Below are positions 1-6,300 of a stretch of 10,538 nucleotides of DNA, one piece after another. The notes below the pieces were generated by a model. That model was given only the letters and a program-made list of their open reading frames with translations. It was not told the DNA's origin and made no database searches. The DNA is from an uncultured Actinomyces sp. (GTDB taxonomy: Bacteria; Actinomycetota; Actinomycetes; Actinomycetales; Actinomycetaceae): the NCBI GenBank assembly GCA_915069725.1, contig CAJZFF010000031.1, positions 1 to 10,538 on the forward strand, written 5' to 3'. Position numbers and translations under genes: made by a program. Each line of letters opens with the position of its first letter. Positions within the stretch are counted from its first letter, which is position 1.

Positions 1-1017
1 GGCCCGCTCGGACAGGTCAGAGAGGTCGACCTGGTGCGTCTGGTTCCCAGGCCCTCACGATCCGGGGGCCGGCACCCCGCAGAGGCGAGCACCTGGTTCC
101 TGGACGCCGCCCGTCTCCTGGCGCTTCCTTCTGATCCCGATGAGGCGGCCCAGGAGGCGCTGGAGGGCAGCACCTCCGGTTTGGGAGGAGTCATCGGTGC
201 GGCCCTGAGCCGTACCGGCCCCTTGGACACGCTTGTGGTGGGGTTGTCGCGCTCCGCCGTCCACGACGGGGGCCTGGGAGCCATGGACGCGCTCGGCGGC
301 CTGCGAGCAGCCAAGGACCTGCTGTCGCATCGCAGCCTGGGACTGGCCCTGGCCGACGACATCTCCCTGGGAGGCATGAGCGGCGCCGGGGCGGCTCTGG
401 CGAGTATCACCTCTATCAGCCCGGAGCGGGCCCAGGAGCTGGACCGCCGCGCCTGCGCCAAGGCGATGGAAAGTGTCAGGGTGGCCGAGGACCTCGATCC
501 CGGTGGCCTCGGTGCACGCAGAAGTCTGCCCGTCGTCTCTGCACTCGACGACGCCGGGCCGTCCGCCTCCGCGCACACGGCGGATGCGGATGGAGCGGCT
601 CGCCTGAGCGTGTCGACCTGGGGGACCGGGGCGGGCGGGGGCAGCGCCCTATTGCTGCGGGCCCTGGGAGCGTGGGCGCGGCCCGGGGCACGAGTCATGG
701 CTGAGCTCGTCAGTCTGAGCGATGCCGCCTACGGCCAGGATCTGGTGGTCTCGGCCTGGGGAGAGCTCTACGACGTCCTGGCTGATAGCGTCGTGGGCGT
801 CGTCGGCCAGCAGGCCGCCTCACAGGCACAGCCGTGCATCCTGGTGTGCGGGCGCTGCGCCGTCAGTCGCGGAGAGCTGGCCGCAGCCGGTGTCACTAAC
901 GCCTACGGTCTGCAGGAGGCTCACGCCGCCGAGCCCTGGGAAGCGACTGACTCCCACGGACTGGAGCGACGACTGACGGACCTCGGCTCCCGGTTGGCCC
1001 GCACGTGGTCGCGCTGA
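1..1017 (+). CDS. Glycerate kinase-like protein, 5' end outside window, degenerate motifs
   Basis: The reading frame is open from base 1 and ends at the TGA at 1015-1017. A GTG at 34 is possible but unlikely as the start, because the protein already aligns to the middle of the glycerate kinase family and about 90 N-terminal residues should lie upstream. Family traits seen: GLSRSAVHDGGLGAMDALGG (nt 241-300), matching the family GGSATNDGGAGMLxALG motif, a DDISLGGMSGAGA segment (from nt 355) at the DVxNPLxGxxGA position, and GTGAGGGSA (from nt 622), matching GAGAAGG. Family members phosphorylate D-glycerate with ATP in the cytosol. The usual ITGEGRLDxQTxxGK motif is here VVSAWGELYD (about nt 742-774) with no QT or GK, and the QKGA motif is missing. 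About 40 residues of Ala/Asp/Ser-rich sequence lie between the two halves. The fold assignment is reasonable; kinase activity is doubtful. It converges on malR with a 42-bp gap. Confidence 0.7.
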   Translation, partial: GPLGQVREVDLVRLVPRPSRSGGRHPAEASTWFLDAARLLALPSDPDEAAQEALEGSTSGLGGVIGAALSRTGPLDTLVVGLSRSAVHDGGLGAMDALGGLRAAKDLLSHRSLGLALADDISLGGMSGAGAALASITSISPERAQELDRRACAKAMESVRVAEDLDPGGLGARRSLPVVSALDDAGPSASAHTADADGAARLSVSTWGTGAGGGSALLLRALGAWARPGARVMAELVSLSDAAYGQDLVVSAWGELYDVLADSVVGVVGQQAASQAQPCILVCGRCAVSRGELAAAGVTNAYGLQEAHAAEPWEATDSHGLERRLTDLGSRLARTWSR

Positions 1018-1027
1018 CCGGAGCACA

Positions 1028-1041
1028 GGCGTTAACGCGCC
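1028..1041. terminator. Short inverted repeat between convergent genes, possible bidirectional terminator
   Basis: The 42-bp gap between the glycerate kinase-like gene and malR contains the perfect 10-bp palindrome GCGTTAACGC (1029-1038). It can also be read as a GGCG/CGCC stem with a six-base loop. No T-run follows on either strand. A weak terminator is the simplest reading from its position; a protein-binding site is the alternative. Confidence 0.3.
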
Positions 1042-1059
1042 GCCGGGGGCCAGTTGGGC

Positions 1060-2073
1060 TCAGTCGATGGGGGCCGCGGCGGTCGAGTCGCGCACGATGA
1101 GGTCAGGGGCGAAGAGCATCTCGGTGTCGGCCGGCCGCTGCCCGTTGAGCTGCGCCAGAAGCGTGGAGACGGCCGCCCGGCAGATGGACTCCACGGGCTG
1201 ACGCACCGTGGTCAGCGGCGGGTCCGTCATGGGGATGAGCGGCGAGTCGTCATAGCCGATGACGGAGACGTCATGAGGCACGGACCTGCCCGTCTGGCGC
1301 ACCCCGTGGACCACCCCCAGGGCCATGACGTCTGAGGAGCACACGATGCCGGTGCATCCCTGCTCCAGCAGGTGCAGTGCTGCGCTGACCCCGCCCTCGT
1401 AGGTGTAGAGCGTCTCCACGATCCGCAGCGGCTCCTCGGGCAGACCCTCGCTCATGGCGTCCTCGTAGCCGGAGCGCTTGCGCTGAGCCGGCACCATGCG
1501 CATCGGCCCCATGGCCAGGCCGATGCGCTGGTGACCCAGGGCGATGAGGTGATCCACCGCGATACGGGTCGCCCGGCGGTCATCGGTGGCGAAGCCCGGT
1601 GCCTTGATGGTCGGCGCGTTGCCGTTAATCGTCACCAGTGGTACGCCGCGCTCACGCAGGCGCTGGTAGCGGGTCACGTCACCGGTGGTGTCCGCGTGGC
1701 GTCCGGAGACGAAGATGATGCCGGCGACACCGCGGTCCACGAGCATCTCGATGTACTCGTCCTCGCTGATACCGCCGGGGGTCTGGGTACACAGCAGGGG
1801 AGTGTGCCCGGAGGGTGCCAGGAGCTGTTCGATCTGCTGGGCGAACAGCGGAAAGATCGGGTTGCTCAGCTCGGGCACGATCAGCCCCATGAGACCGCGG
1901 GAGGTCTGGTGCACCGATTCGGGCCGCTCGTAGCCCAGGATGTCGAGCGCAGCGAGTACCTGCCGACGGGTCGAGTCAGCCACGTTGGACTTTCCATTGA
2001 GCACACGGGAGACAGTCGCGGTGGAGACGCCCGCCTGGTCGGCGATGTCAGTGAGAGTGAGTCTCTGTGGCAT
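1060..2073 (-). CDS. malR: LacI/GalR-family transcriptional repressor, probable MalR
   Basis: The 337-aa protein has a typical LacI layout. The N-terminal helix-turn-helix (residues 6-25, LTDIADQAGVSTATVSRVL) carries the recognition helix STATVSRVL. A linker follows, then a periplasmic-binding-protein-like effector domain starting near GLMGLIVPEL (60-69), with VDHLIALGHQRIGLAMGP (173-190), SSDVMALG (246-253) and VIGYDDSPL (271-279). The start ATG (2071-2073) has AGGA eight bases upstream. The linker YERPESVHQTSRG is about three residues shorter than in E. coli LacI and lacks the Leu that wedges into the minor groove there. From memory, the GYERP linker and CTQTPGG segment resemble the actinobacterial maltose-regulator subgroup. 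It is the last gene of the malE-malF-malG-malR row, 196 bp after malG and in the same direction. It presumably represses the locus until a maltose-derived effector binds. The LacI family is certain; the maltose role rests on context. Confidence 0.9.
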   Translation of the reverse strand: MPQRLTLTDIADQAGVSTATVSRVLNGKSNVADSTRRQVLAALDILGYERPESVHQTSRGLMGLIVPELSNPIFPLFAQQIEQLLAPSGHTPLLCTQTPGGISEDEYIEMLVDRGVAGIIFVSGRHADTTGDVTRYQRLRERGVPLVTINGNAPTIKAPGFATDDRRATRIAVDHLIALGHQRIGLAMGPMRMVPAQRKRSGYEDAMSEGLPEEPLRIVETLYTYEGGVSAALHLLEQGCTGIVCSSDVMALGVVHGVRQTGRSVPHDVSVIGYDDSPLIPMTDPPLTTVRQPVESICRAAVSTLLAQLNGQRPADTEMLFAPDLIVRDSTAAAPID

Positions 2074-2183
2074 GAGTGAATCCTACGAAGAACGGTCAGG
2101 ATGGAGGGGCTGACTCGCCTGAACCGACAGCGGATCGTCGCGTCCCTCGACTGACCATCATCGCAGTTCATGTCCCGTTTGTG

Positions 2184-2225
2184 GGAATCCGGGACGGTGA
2201 GGCGGCACCGTCGGCCCCTGATTCC
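2184..2225 (-). terminator. Two-tier hairpin between malG and malR
   Basis: An inner 7-bp stem GACGGTG (2193-2199)/CACCGTC (2206-2212) closes a six-base loop. Outside it, GGAATC (2184-2189) pairs with GATTCC (2220-2225), giving a stacked structure with an asymmetric internal loop. It begins about 45 bases after the malG stop. No U-tract follows, as is common for candidate terminators in high-GC actinobacteria. It could end malEFG transcripts, stabilise their 3' end, or reduce read-through into malR. An alternative stem GTCCCG/CGGGAC (2172-2177/2190-2195) overlaps the left arms and would exclude the full structure. Confidence 0.45.
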
Positions 2226-2269
2226 GGGCTGATGGGACGGGAAGGATGCGTCAAGGCGCCCGGCCCCGA

Positions 2270-3199
2270 TCAGCCCTTGACCGCACCCGAGATCGATCCG
2301 CCGACGATATAGCGCTGCAGGTACTGGAACAGAGCGATCACCGGGGCCATGGTAAGGACCGCCCCGGCGGCGAAGATGCCCAGGTTGTTGGAGCGGTCGC
2401 CGACGAGCATGCCGTAGAGCCCCACTGCGAGCGTCTTCTGGGAGTTGTCGGTCAGAATGATCGAGCCCAGGAGGAACTCGCTGATGACACCCACGAAGGC
2501 CAGCAGGAAGGTGGTGGCGATGATCGGCTTGAGCGTGGGCAGAAGGATGATGCGGAAGACCTGCCAGTGCGTGCAGCCGTCGATGATGGCGGCTTCATCG
2601 AGCTCGCGGGGAATCGTGTCGAAGGTTCCCTTGATGAGCCACACCTGCCCCAGTGCTCCGCCCATGAGCGCCAGGCTGTAGCCGGCCAGGGTGTTGAGGC
2701 CGAGGAAGGGGACGACCTGGCCGATGTCGGAGATCATCGTGTAGATGGCGATCATGGACAGGATCGCGGGGAACATCATAATGAGGAGCAGGGCGAGCAG
2801 GCCGCCGCGGCGTCCGGTGAAGCGGAACCGGGAGAAGGCGTAGGCCCCCAGCAGGGACAGGAAGACCTGAGCGGTTGCCACCACTGTGCAGATGATGATC
2901 GTGTTGAGGTACCAGCGCAGGAATGGGCCTCGCGCCCCCGACAGCAGGTTCTGGTAGTTGACCAGACTCACCTTGGTGGGGATCAACCCGGTGGATGCCA
3001 CCGTGCCCAGGGGGTTGAGAGAGGCGGAGATGACGTAGAGGACGGGGAAGGCTGCGAAGACCAGGGCGATGACGCCGACGACGTGTCTCCAGCCGATCTC
3101 CCGGAACCAGCGTGAGAACGGCATGTGATTCTCGATGACGACATTGTCCTCGGAACTGTTTGATGCGGACCGGGACACGGGCTGCGATGAGGTGCTCAT
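2270..3199 (-). CDS. malG: Maltose/maltodextrin ABC transporter permease MalG
   Basis: This 309-aa inner subunit of the maltose importer is close to E. coli MalG (296 aa). Six hydrophobic segments are visible, at about residues 39-60, 97-121, 133-155, 168-186, 220-244 and 274-296. The cytoplasmic EAA coupling loop, which docks on the ATPase, is ELDEAAIIDGCTHWQVF (199-215), with the conserved Glu-Ala-Ala and Gly. The C-terminus QRYIVGGSISGAVKG is typical of MalG-type permeases. The N-terminal 38 residues are a polar, Ser-rich cytoplasmic tail. The ATG (3197-3199) is preceded by GGAAAG with nine-base spacing. The gene starts 27 bp after malF ends, so the two are almost surely cotranscribed. Together with MalF it forms the transmembrane channel. 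Exact sugar length preference (maltose versus longer maltodextrins) cannot be read from the sequence. Confidence 0.93.
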   Translation of the reverse strand: MSTSSQPVSRSASNSSEDNVVIENHMPFSRWFREIGWRHVVGVIALVFAAFPVLYVISASLNPLGTVASTGLIPTKVSLVNYQNLLSGARGPFLRWYLNTIIICTVVATAQVFLSLLGAYAFSRFRFTGRRGGLLALLLIMMFPAILSMIAIYTMISDIGQVVPFLGLNTLAGYSLALMGGALGQVWLIKGTFDTIPRELDEAAIIDGCTHWQVFRIILLPTLKPIIATTFLLAFVGVISEFLLGSIILTDNSQKTLAVGLYGMLVGDRSNNLGIFAAGAVLTMAPVIALFQYLQRYIVGGSISGAVKG

Positions 3200-3226
3200 G
3201 ATGATGTTCTTTCCGAGGTCGGCTGG

Positions 3227-4801
3227 TCAGTTGACGTCTTCGAGCTTCTTGGTGGCTCGGAACTGCAAGGCGGCCAGGACGCCGGTGACGGCGAACAGGA
3301 CCACGGAGACGGCAGAGGCGAATCCGAAGTCCGAGCCGGCACGGCCGAAGGCGATGCGGTAGACCATGGAGATGAGGATGTCGGTTCCGCCACGCGTGTA
3401 CTCCCCAGCCGGGAAGGGCCCACCCTCGGTCAGCAGCTGGATGGCATTGAAGTTGTTGAAGTTGAAGGCGAAGGTGCTCACCAGCAGAGGGGCGACGGCG
3501 ACCAGGAGCAACGGGGTGACGATGCGCCATGTGGCCTGCATACCACTGGCGCCGTCCATCTTGGCCGCCTCCTTGACATCGCCGGAGATGGACTGCAGAG
3601 CGCCGGTGCACACGATGAACATGTAGGGGAAGCCCATCCACGTGTTGGTCAGCAGGACGGCGATCTTGGCCATGGTCGGGTCGGACAGCCACGGGATACT
3701 GAGGTGCATCATCCGGTTGATGAGGCCGAAGTCCTGGTTGTAGAAGTTCGACCACACGAGCAGCGAGATGAAGCCGGGTACGGCGTAGGGCAGCAGGAGG
3801 AAGGAGCGGTAGAGCTTCTTACCCTTGATGCGATCATCGTTGAGGGTCAGCGCCAGGAAGAAACCGAGGCCGAAGGTGAGCAGCACCGAGCCCAGGGCGA
3901 AGATGATGGTCCATGCGAAGGCCTTGAGGAACTGGGAGGCCAGGTTCCCCTCAGTGAAGAGCCGTGAGTAGTTGGCCAGTCCCACGTTCTGCTTCCAGGA
4001 CTGGGCCAGGCTCTCTCCCTCGGCGTTGACGAAGTGCTCGGACAGTCCCACCTTCTTGACCGAGTAGACGTCCCCGGTGGCGGTGTTGGTGATGGTGTCG
4101 GAGGACTTGTTGTAGACCATCCGCTTGGTTCCCTCGAAAGCGGTTCTGACGCCCTGAACCTTGACCGTGGTCTTGTCCGTGAAGGGAACCGACATGGCGC
4201 TGATGTCCTCGTAGGCGGTGTTGATCTGCCTGGGGGACAGGATCGTGTATCCCTCCGCTTTGGTGACCACGCCGTCGTCGACGGTCACGGTGCTGGCGTC
4301 GACCTTCTCCAGCTTCTTCCCGTCACTTCCCCGCAGCACCTCCTTGGTCTGCGGATTGACGAGGAACAGTGAGAAGGGGCCCTTGGTGACGTCGCCGTCG
4401 GTCGCGACTGACAGACCATAGGTGGGAGAGTCCTCCGTACGGACCATGGAGTTGTTGGTGATTGAGGCGATGGCTTCCTCCTTGGTCCCGCGGTACCCGT
4501 CCCCGAAGTTGGTGAAGGAGGTTTGAATGGTCAGCGCGATGGGGACGATGAGGAAGACGGTGAGGAAGAACGTGCCTGGGAAGAGGTACTTGGCGGGCAC
4601 GAATCTCTTGGTCGAGTACAGCAGGAACATGGCCCCCGTGGTCAGGACGACGATTCCCAGCCACAACCACATCCGATAGGCGATAAGAAGTGGGACGAGG
4701 TAGATCGCTGCGACCAGCGTGAGGGACAGCACCATGATGCGACCGACGAGACCTCTGATGGTCGTGGTCTTCTCCCTCGGGGTGGTGGATGCGGACGTCA
4801 T
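3227..4801 (-). CDS. malF: Maltose/maltodextrin ABC transporter permease MalF
   Basis: The 524-aa protein has the MalF topology. Three hydrophobic segments at the N-terminus (about 22-42, 44-62, 73-93) are followed by a large external loop (about 94-290), the P2-type domain that contacts the binding protein in E. coli MalF (514 aa), and then five more hydrophobic segments (about 294-318, 331-352, 378-398, 427-447, 492-514). The EAA loop is DVKEAAKMDGASGMQATWRI (408-427). FNNFNAIQLLTEGGP (448-462) is a recognisable permease signature. The external loop is rich in Thr, Val, Asp and Lys, and its sequence is much less family-like than the membrane part. The start ATG (4799-4801) has GGAAAGGA ten bases upstream; that site lies in a possible hairpin (4814-4832). 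It pairs with MalG and would need an unlinked ATPase. The assignment to the MalF group is strong because of the long loop. Confidence 0.93.
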   Translation of the reverse strand: MTSASTTPREKTTTIRGLVGRIMVLSLTLVAAIYLVPLLIAYRMWLWLGIVVLTTGAMFLLYSTKRFVPAKYLFPGTFFLTVFLIVPIALTIQTSFTNFGDGYRGTKEEAIASITNNSMVRTEDSPTYGLSVATDGDVTKGPFSLFLVNPQTKEVLRGSDGKKLEKVDASTVTVDDGVVTKAEGYTILSPRQINTAYEDISAMSVPFTDKTTVKVQGVRTAFEGTKRMVYNKSSDTITNTATGDVYSVKKVGLSEHFVNAEGESLAQSWKQNVGLANYSRLFTEGNLASQFLKAFAWTIIFALGSVLLTFGLGFFLALTLNDDRIKGKKLYRSFLLLPYAVPGFISLLVWSNFYNQDFGLINRMMHLSIPWLSDPTMAKIAVLLTNTWMGFPYMFIVCTGALQSISGDVKEAAKMDGASGMQATWRIVTPLLLVAVAPLLVSTFAFNFNNFNAIQLLTEGGPFPAGEYTRGGTDILISMVYRIAFGRAGSDFGFASAVSVVLFAVTGVLAALQFRATKKLEDVN

Positions 4802-4813
4802 TATCTGCGGGTC

Positions 4814-4832
4814 CTTTCCAGAAGTGGGAAAG
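4814..4832 (-). promoter_or_regulatory. Hairpin over the malF ribosome binding site
   Basis: CTTTCC (4814-4819) and GGAAAG (4827-4832) form a perfect 6-bp stem with a seven-base loop in the malE-malF gap. On the transcript the 3' arm is GGAAAG, most of the malF Shine-Dalgarno sequence (GGAAAGGA, complement of 4812-4819). Folding would hide this site and could keep MalF below MalE, the usual stoichiometry for binding protein over permease. The structure is read from sequence; its effect is inference. Confidence 0.4.
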
Positions 4833-4890
4833 CAGTAGAGGAATAACCGGGTGTGTGGAGAAGCGTTCCGATCCTGGGCGCCGGGGCGGT

Positions 4891-6177
4891 TTACGAGCCC
4901 TTGATCGACGCCTTGATGGTCTGGCCGACCCCGGTCATGGTGCTGGCGGGATCAGCACCCCCGACGATGTTGGCCTGAGCGCGTCCAAGGGGTTCCCACA
5001 CTGAGGACATGGCGGGAATCGCGGGCATGGGGTCCGCCTTGGCGGAGAGCTCCGCGAAGGTGACCATGTCGGGGTGCTCCGCCTTGAGCTTGTCCGCGAG
5101 GTCCTTCTGGGCCGGAGGCAGCTCGTTGCTGGGGAACATCGAAGACGCGAATGTCATATCCTTGGCCGCGTCGGCCACGAAGGTCTCGGCGAAGGCCTTG
5201 TTCTTCCCGTTGGAGGCGACATAGAAGCAGTTGACCCCGACGAAAGGCTTCGCCTGGCTGTTCTTGATGTCTTTGAATCCCGGAATCCGAGTGAGCTGGT
5301 AGTCGATACCGGCCTTCTTGATGTCCGCCAGGGCCCATGGCCCCGAGATGAGGTAGGGAGCCTTGCCATCGGTGAACAAGGAAATGTGGTTGGCGGTCGT
5401 GACTGACTTCCTGAGGACTCCCTGCTGGCCGAGCTGGCGGATCTTCTCCGCAGCCTTGATGGATCCCTCTTTGCCGATACCGAGGTCATTGGGATCGTAG
5501 GAGCCGTCCGGGTTCTTGCCGAACATGTAGCCGCCGGCGGCGGTGTAGATCGGCTCCATGCTGTAGGCGTCGCCCTTCTCGTCGATGGCCTGCGACAGGA
5601 CGAGCTCGGTTCCGGCCGCCTTGCCGGCCTCGATCATCTCCTCGATGCTGGCCGGCTGGATCACTGAGGTCAGTGCCTTGTTGACGAACAGGCCCAGGCA
5701 CTCGACGGCGTAGGGCGTTGCGTAGATCTGGCCGTCGTAGGTGACGGCCTTGAGCGCGATGTCGGAGTAGTTGGACTCGGCCTCAGGGCTTAGAACGACC
5801 GGCCGGATCGCGCTGTTCTGCACCAGGTTGCCGATCCAGTCGTGTGCGCCGAGGACGATGTCGGGGCCGTTGCCGGCCTGGTTGGCGGTGATGAAGTTGG
5901 GCTGCAAGTCATTGGCGACGGTCTGGACCGCCACCGAGATGCCCTGCTGCTCGCCCCAGGTCTTGGCGATCTCCTTGAGGGAGTCCGCCTTCTTCTGATC
6001 CGCCCAGATGACCAGGTCGGCATCGGAGTCGCCTGCCGAGGCGTCAGACGCCTGTGAGGCAGCGCCGCCCGAGGCCGCCGTACCCGCAGCATTGCGCGAG
6101 CCGGAGCAGGCGGCCAACGTTGGCACGGTGGAGGCCAGAGCGGCCATCGTCAGGAAGGATCGGCGGGTGGGTGCCAC
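4891..6177 (-). CDS. malE: Maltose/maltodextrin-binding lipoprotein MalE with Tat-type signal
   Basis: This extracytoplasmic solute-binding protein of the maltose importer has 428 aa from the chosen GTG start (6175-6177). That start has an ideal AAGGAG (6185-6190) seven bases upstream; an in-frame ATG at 6231 would add 18 residues, has no such site, and lies at about the predicted transcription start. The N-terminus APTRRSFLTMAALASTVPT carries twin arginines (R5, R6) in a TRRSFL context, a hydrophobic core, and the lipobox LAAC with Cys24 as the acylated residue, so export by Tat and anchoring to the membrane are likely. A flexible Ala/Ser/Gly/Asp linker (25-53) leads into the binding domain, which begins LVIWADQKKADSLKEI. 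Family features include GNGPDIVLGAHDW (102-114), YATPYAVECLGLFVNK (152-167), SGPWALADIKKAG (278-290) and VGVNCFYVAS (313-322). It lies 89 bp before malF. Sugar specificity is inferred from homology and neighbours. Confidence 0.92.
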   Translation of the reverse strand: MAPTRRSFLTMAALASTVPTLAACSGSRNAAGTAASGGAASQASDASAGDSDADLVIWADQKKADSLKEIAKTWGEQQGISVAVQTVANDLQPNFITANQAGNGPDIVLGAHDWIGNLVQNSAIRPVVLSPEAESNYSDIALKAVTYDGQIYATPYAVECLGLFVNKALTSVIQPASIEEMIEAGKAAGTELVLSQAIDEKGDAYSMEPIYTAAGGYMFGKNPDGSYDPNDLGIGKEGSIKAAEKIRQLGQQGVLRKSVTTANHISLFTDGKAPYLISGPWALADIKKAGIDYQLTRIPGFKDIKNSQAKPFVGVNCFYVASNGKNKAFAETFVADAAKDMTFASSMFPSNELPPAQKDLADKLKAEHPDMVTFAELSAKADPMPAIPAMSSVWEPLGRAQANIVGGADPASTMTGVGQTIKASIKGS

Positions 6178-6184
6178 AGGGATT

Positions 6185-6190
6185 CTCCTT
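6185..6190 (-). promoter_or_regulatory. malE ribosome binding site (fixes the GTG start)
   Basis: AAGGAG on the minus strand is separated by seven bases from the GTG at 6177-6175. It is the only good Shine-Dalgarno match near the N-terminus, and it places the start immediately before the twin-arginine signal. Confidence 0.85.
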
Positions 6191-6205
6191 CGAATCAGAT
6201 CCGCA

Positions 6206-6221
6206 GCGAGGAGTTCCTCGC
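6206..6221 (-). promoter_or_regulatory. 16-bp palindrome in the malE leader, candidate MalR operator or 5' stem-loop
   Basis: GCGAGGA and TCCTCGC are exact inverted repeats separated by two bases. The element starts about four bases after the transcription start predicted from the promoter at 6232-6260. LacI-family repressors often bind even-symmetry palindromes of this size overlapping or just past the start site. In RNA the same bases can form a 6-bp stem with a four-base loop. The symmetry is direct observation; binding by MalR is inference. Confidence 0.5.
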
Positions 6222-6231
6222 CTGGCACCAT

Positions 6232-6260
6232 AATTTAATCGGCTTATGCAAAGATTACAA
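6232..6260 (-). promoter_or_regulatory. malE promoter (sigma70-type)
   Basis: On the minus strand TTGTAA (6260-6255) and TAAATT (6237-6232) are separated by exactly 17 bases, each matching four of six consensus positions. The surroundings are strikingly AT-rich for this genome. The predicted start near 6225 gives a leader of about 48 nt that contains the palindrome and the ribosome binding site. This would make malE-malF-malG independent of the upstream GH13-like gene. Confidence 0.6.
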
Positions 6261-6280
6261 GAGACTAATGAAACTTGCAT
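6246..6280 (-). promoter_or_regulatory. Nested inverted repeats spanning the malE -35 region
   Basis: ATGCAA (6246-6251) and TTGCAT (6275-6280) are exact inverted repeats. CAAG (6258-6261) and CTTG (6274-6277) form a second pair inside this span, and the -35 box lies between the arms. CTTGCA-like half-sites recall those described for streptomycete maltose promoters, which I cite from memory. This could be a second MalR site or an activator site; short repeats in an AT-rich patch may also arise by chance. Confidence 0.3.
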
Positions 6281-6300
6281 CCGTGTGCCCTAGGCAACGG
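6281..6300 (-). terminator. Hairpin at the stop codon of the GH13-like gene
   Basis: CCGT plus TGCC pair with GGCA plus ACGG to make eight base pairs with one bulged base and a three-base loop that includes two bases of the TAG stop codon. It lies immediately upstream of the malE promoter, where a terminator would insulate malE from the upstream gene. There is no strong U-tract; the sequence after the stem on the transcript is ATGCAAGTTTC. Confidence 0.35.

Noticed and set aside
2074..2270. Separate malR promoter (TTGACG at 2254-2249 on the minus strand)
   Set aside because: The -35-like hexamer has no -10-like hexamer at 16-19 bases downstream.
2246..3115. Plus-strand open frame of 289 codons opposite malG
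   Set aside because: The product is highly charged and Gly/Asp/Gln-rich without domain similarity, and lies antisense to a well-conserved permease gene.
4891..6231. MalE starting at the ATG at 6231
   Set aside because: It lacks a Shine-Dalgarno sequence, lies at about the predicted transcription start, and would put 18 residues before the signal peptide. The GTG at 6177 has AAGGAG at ideal spacing.
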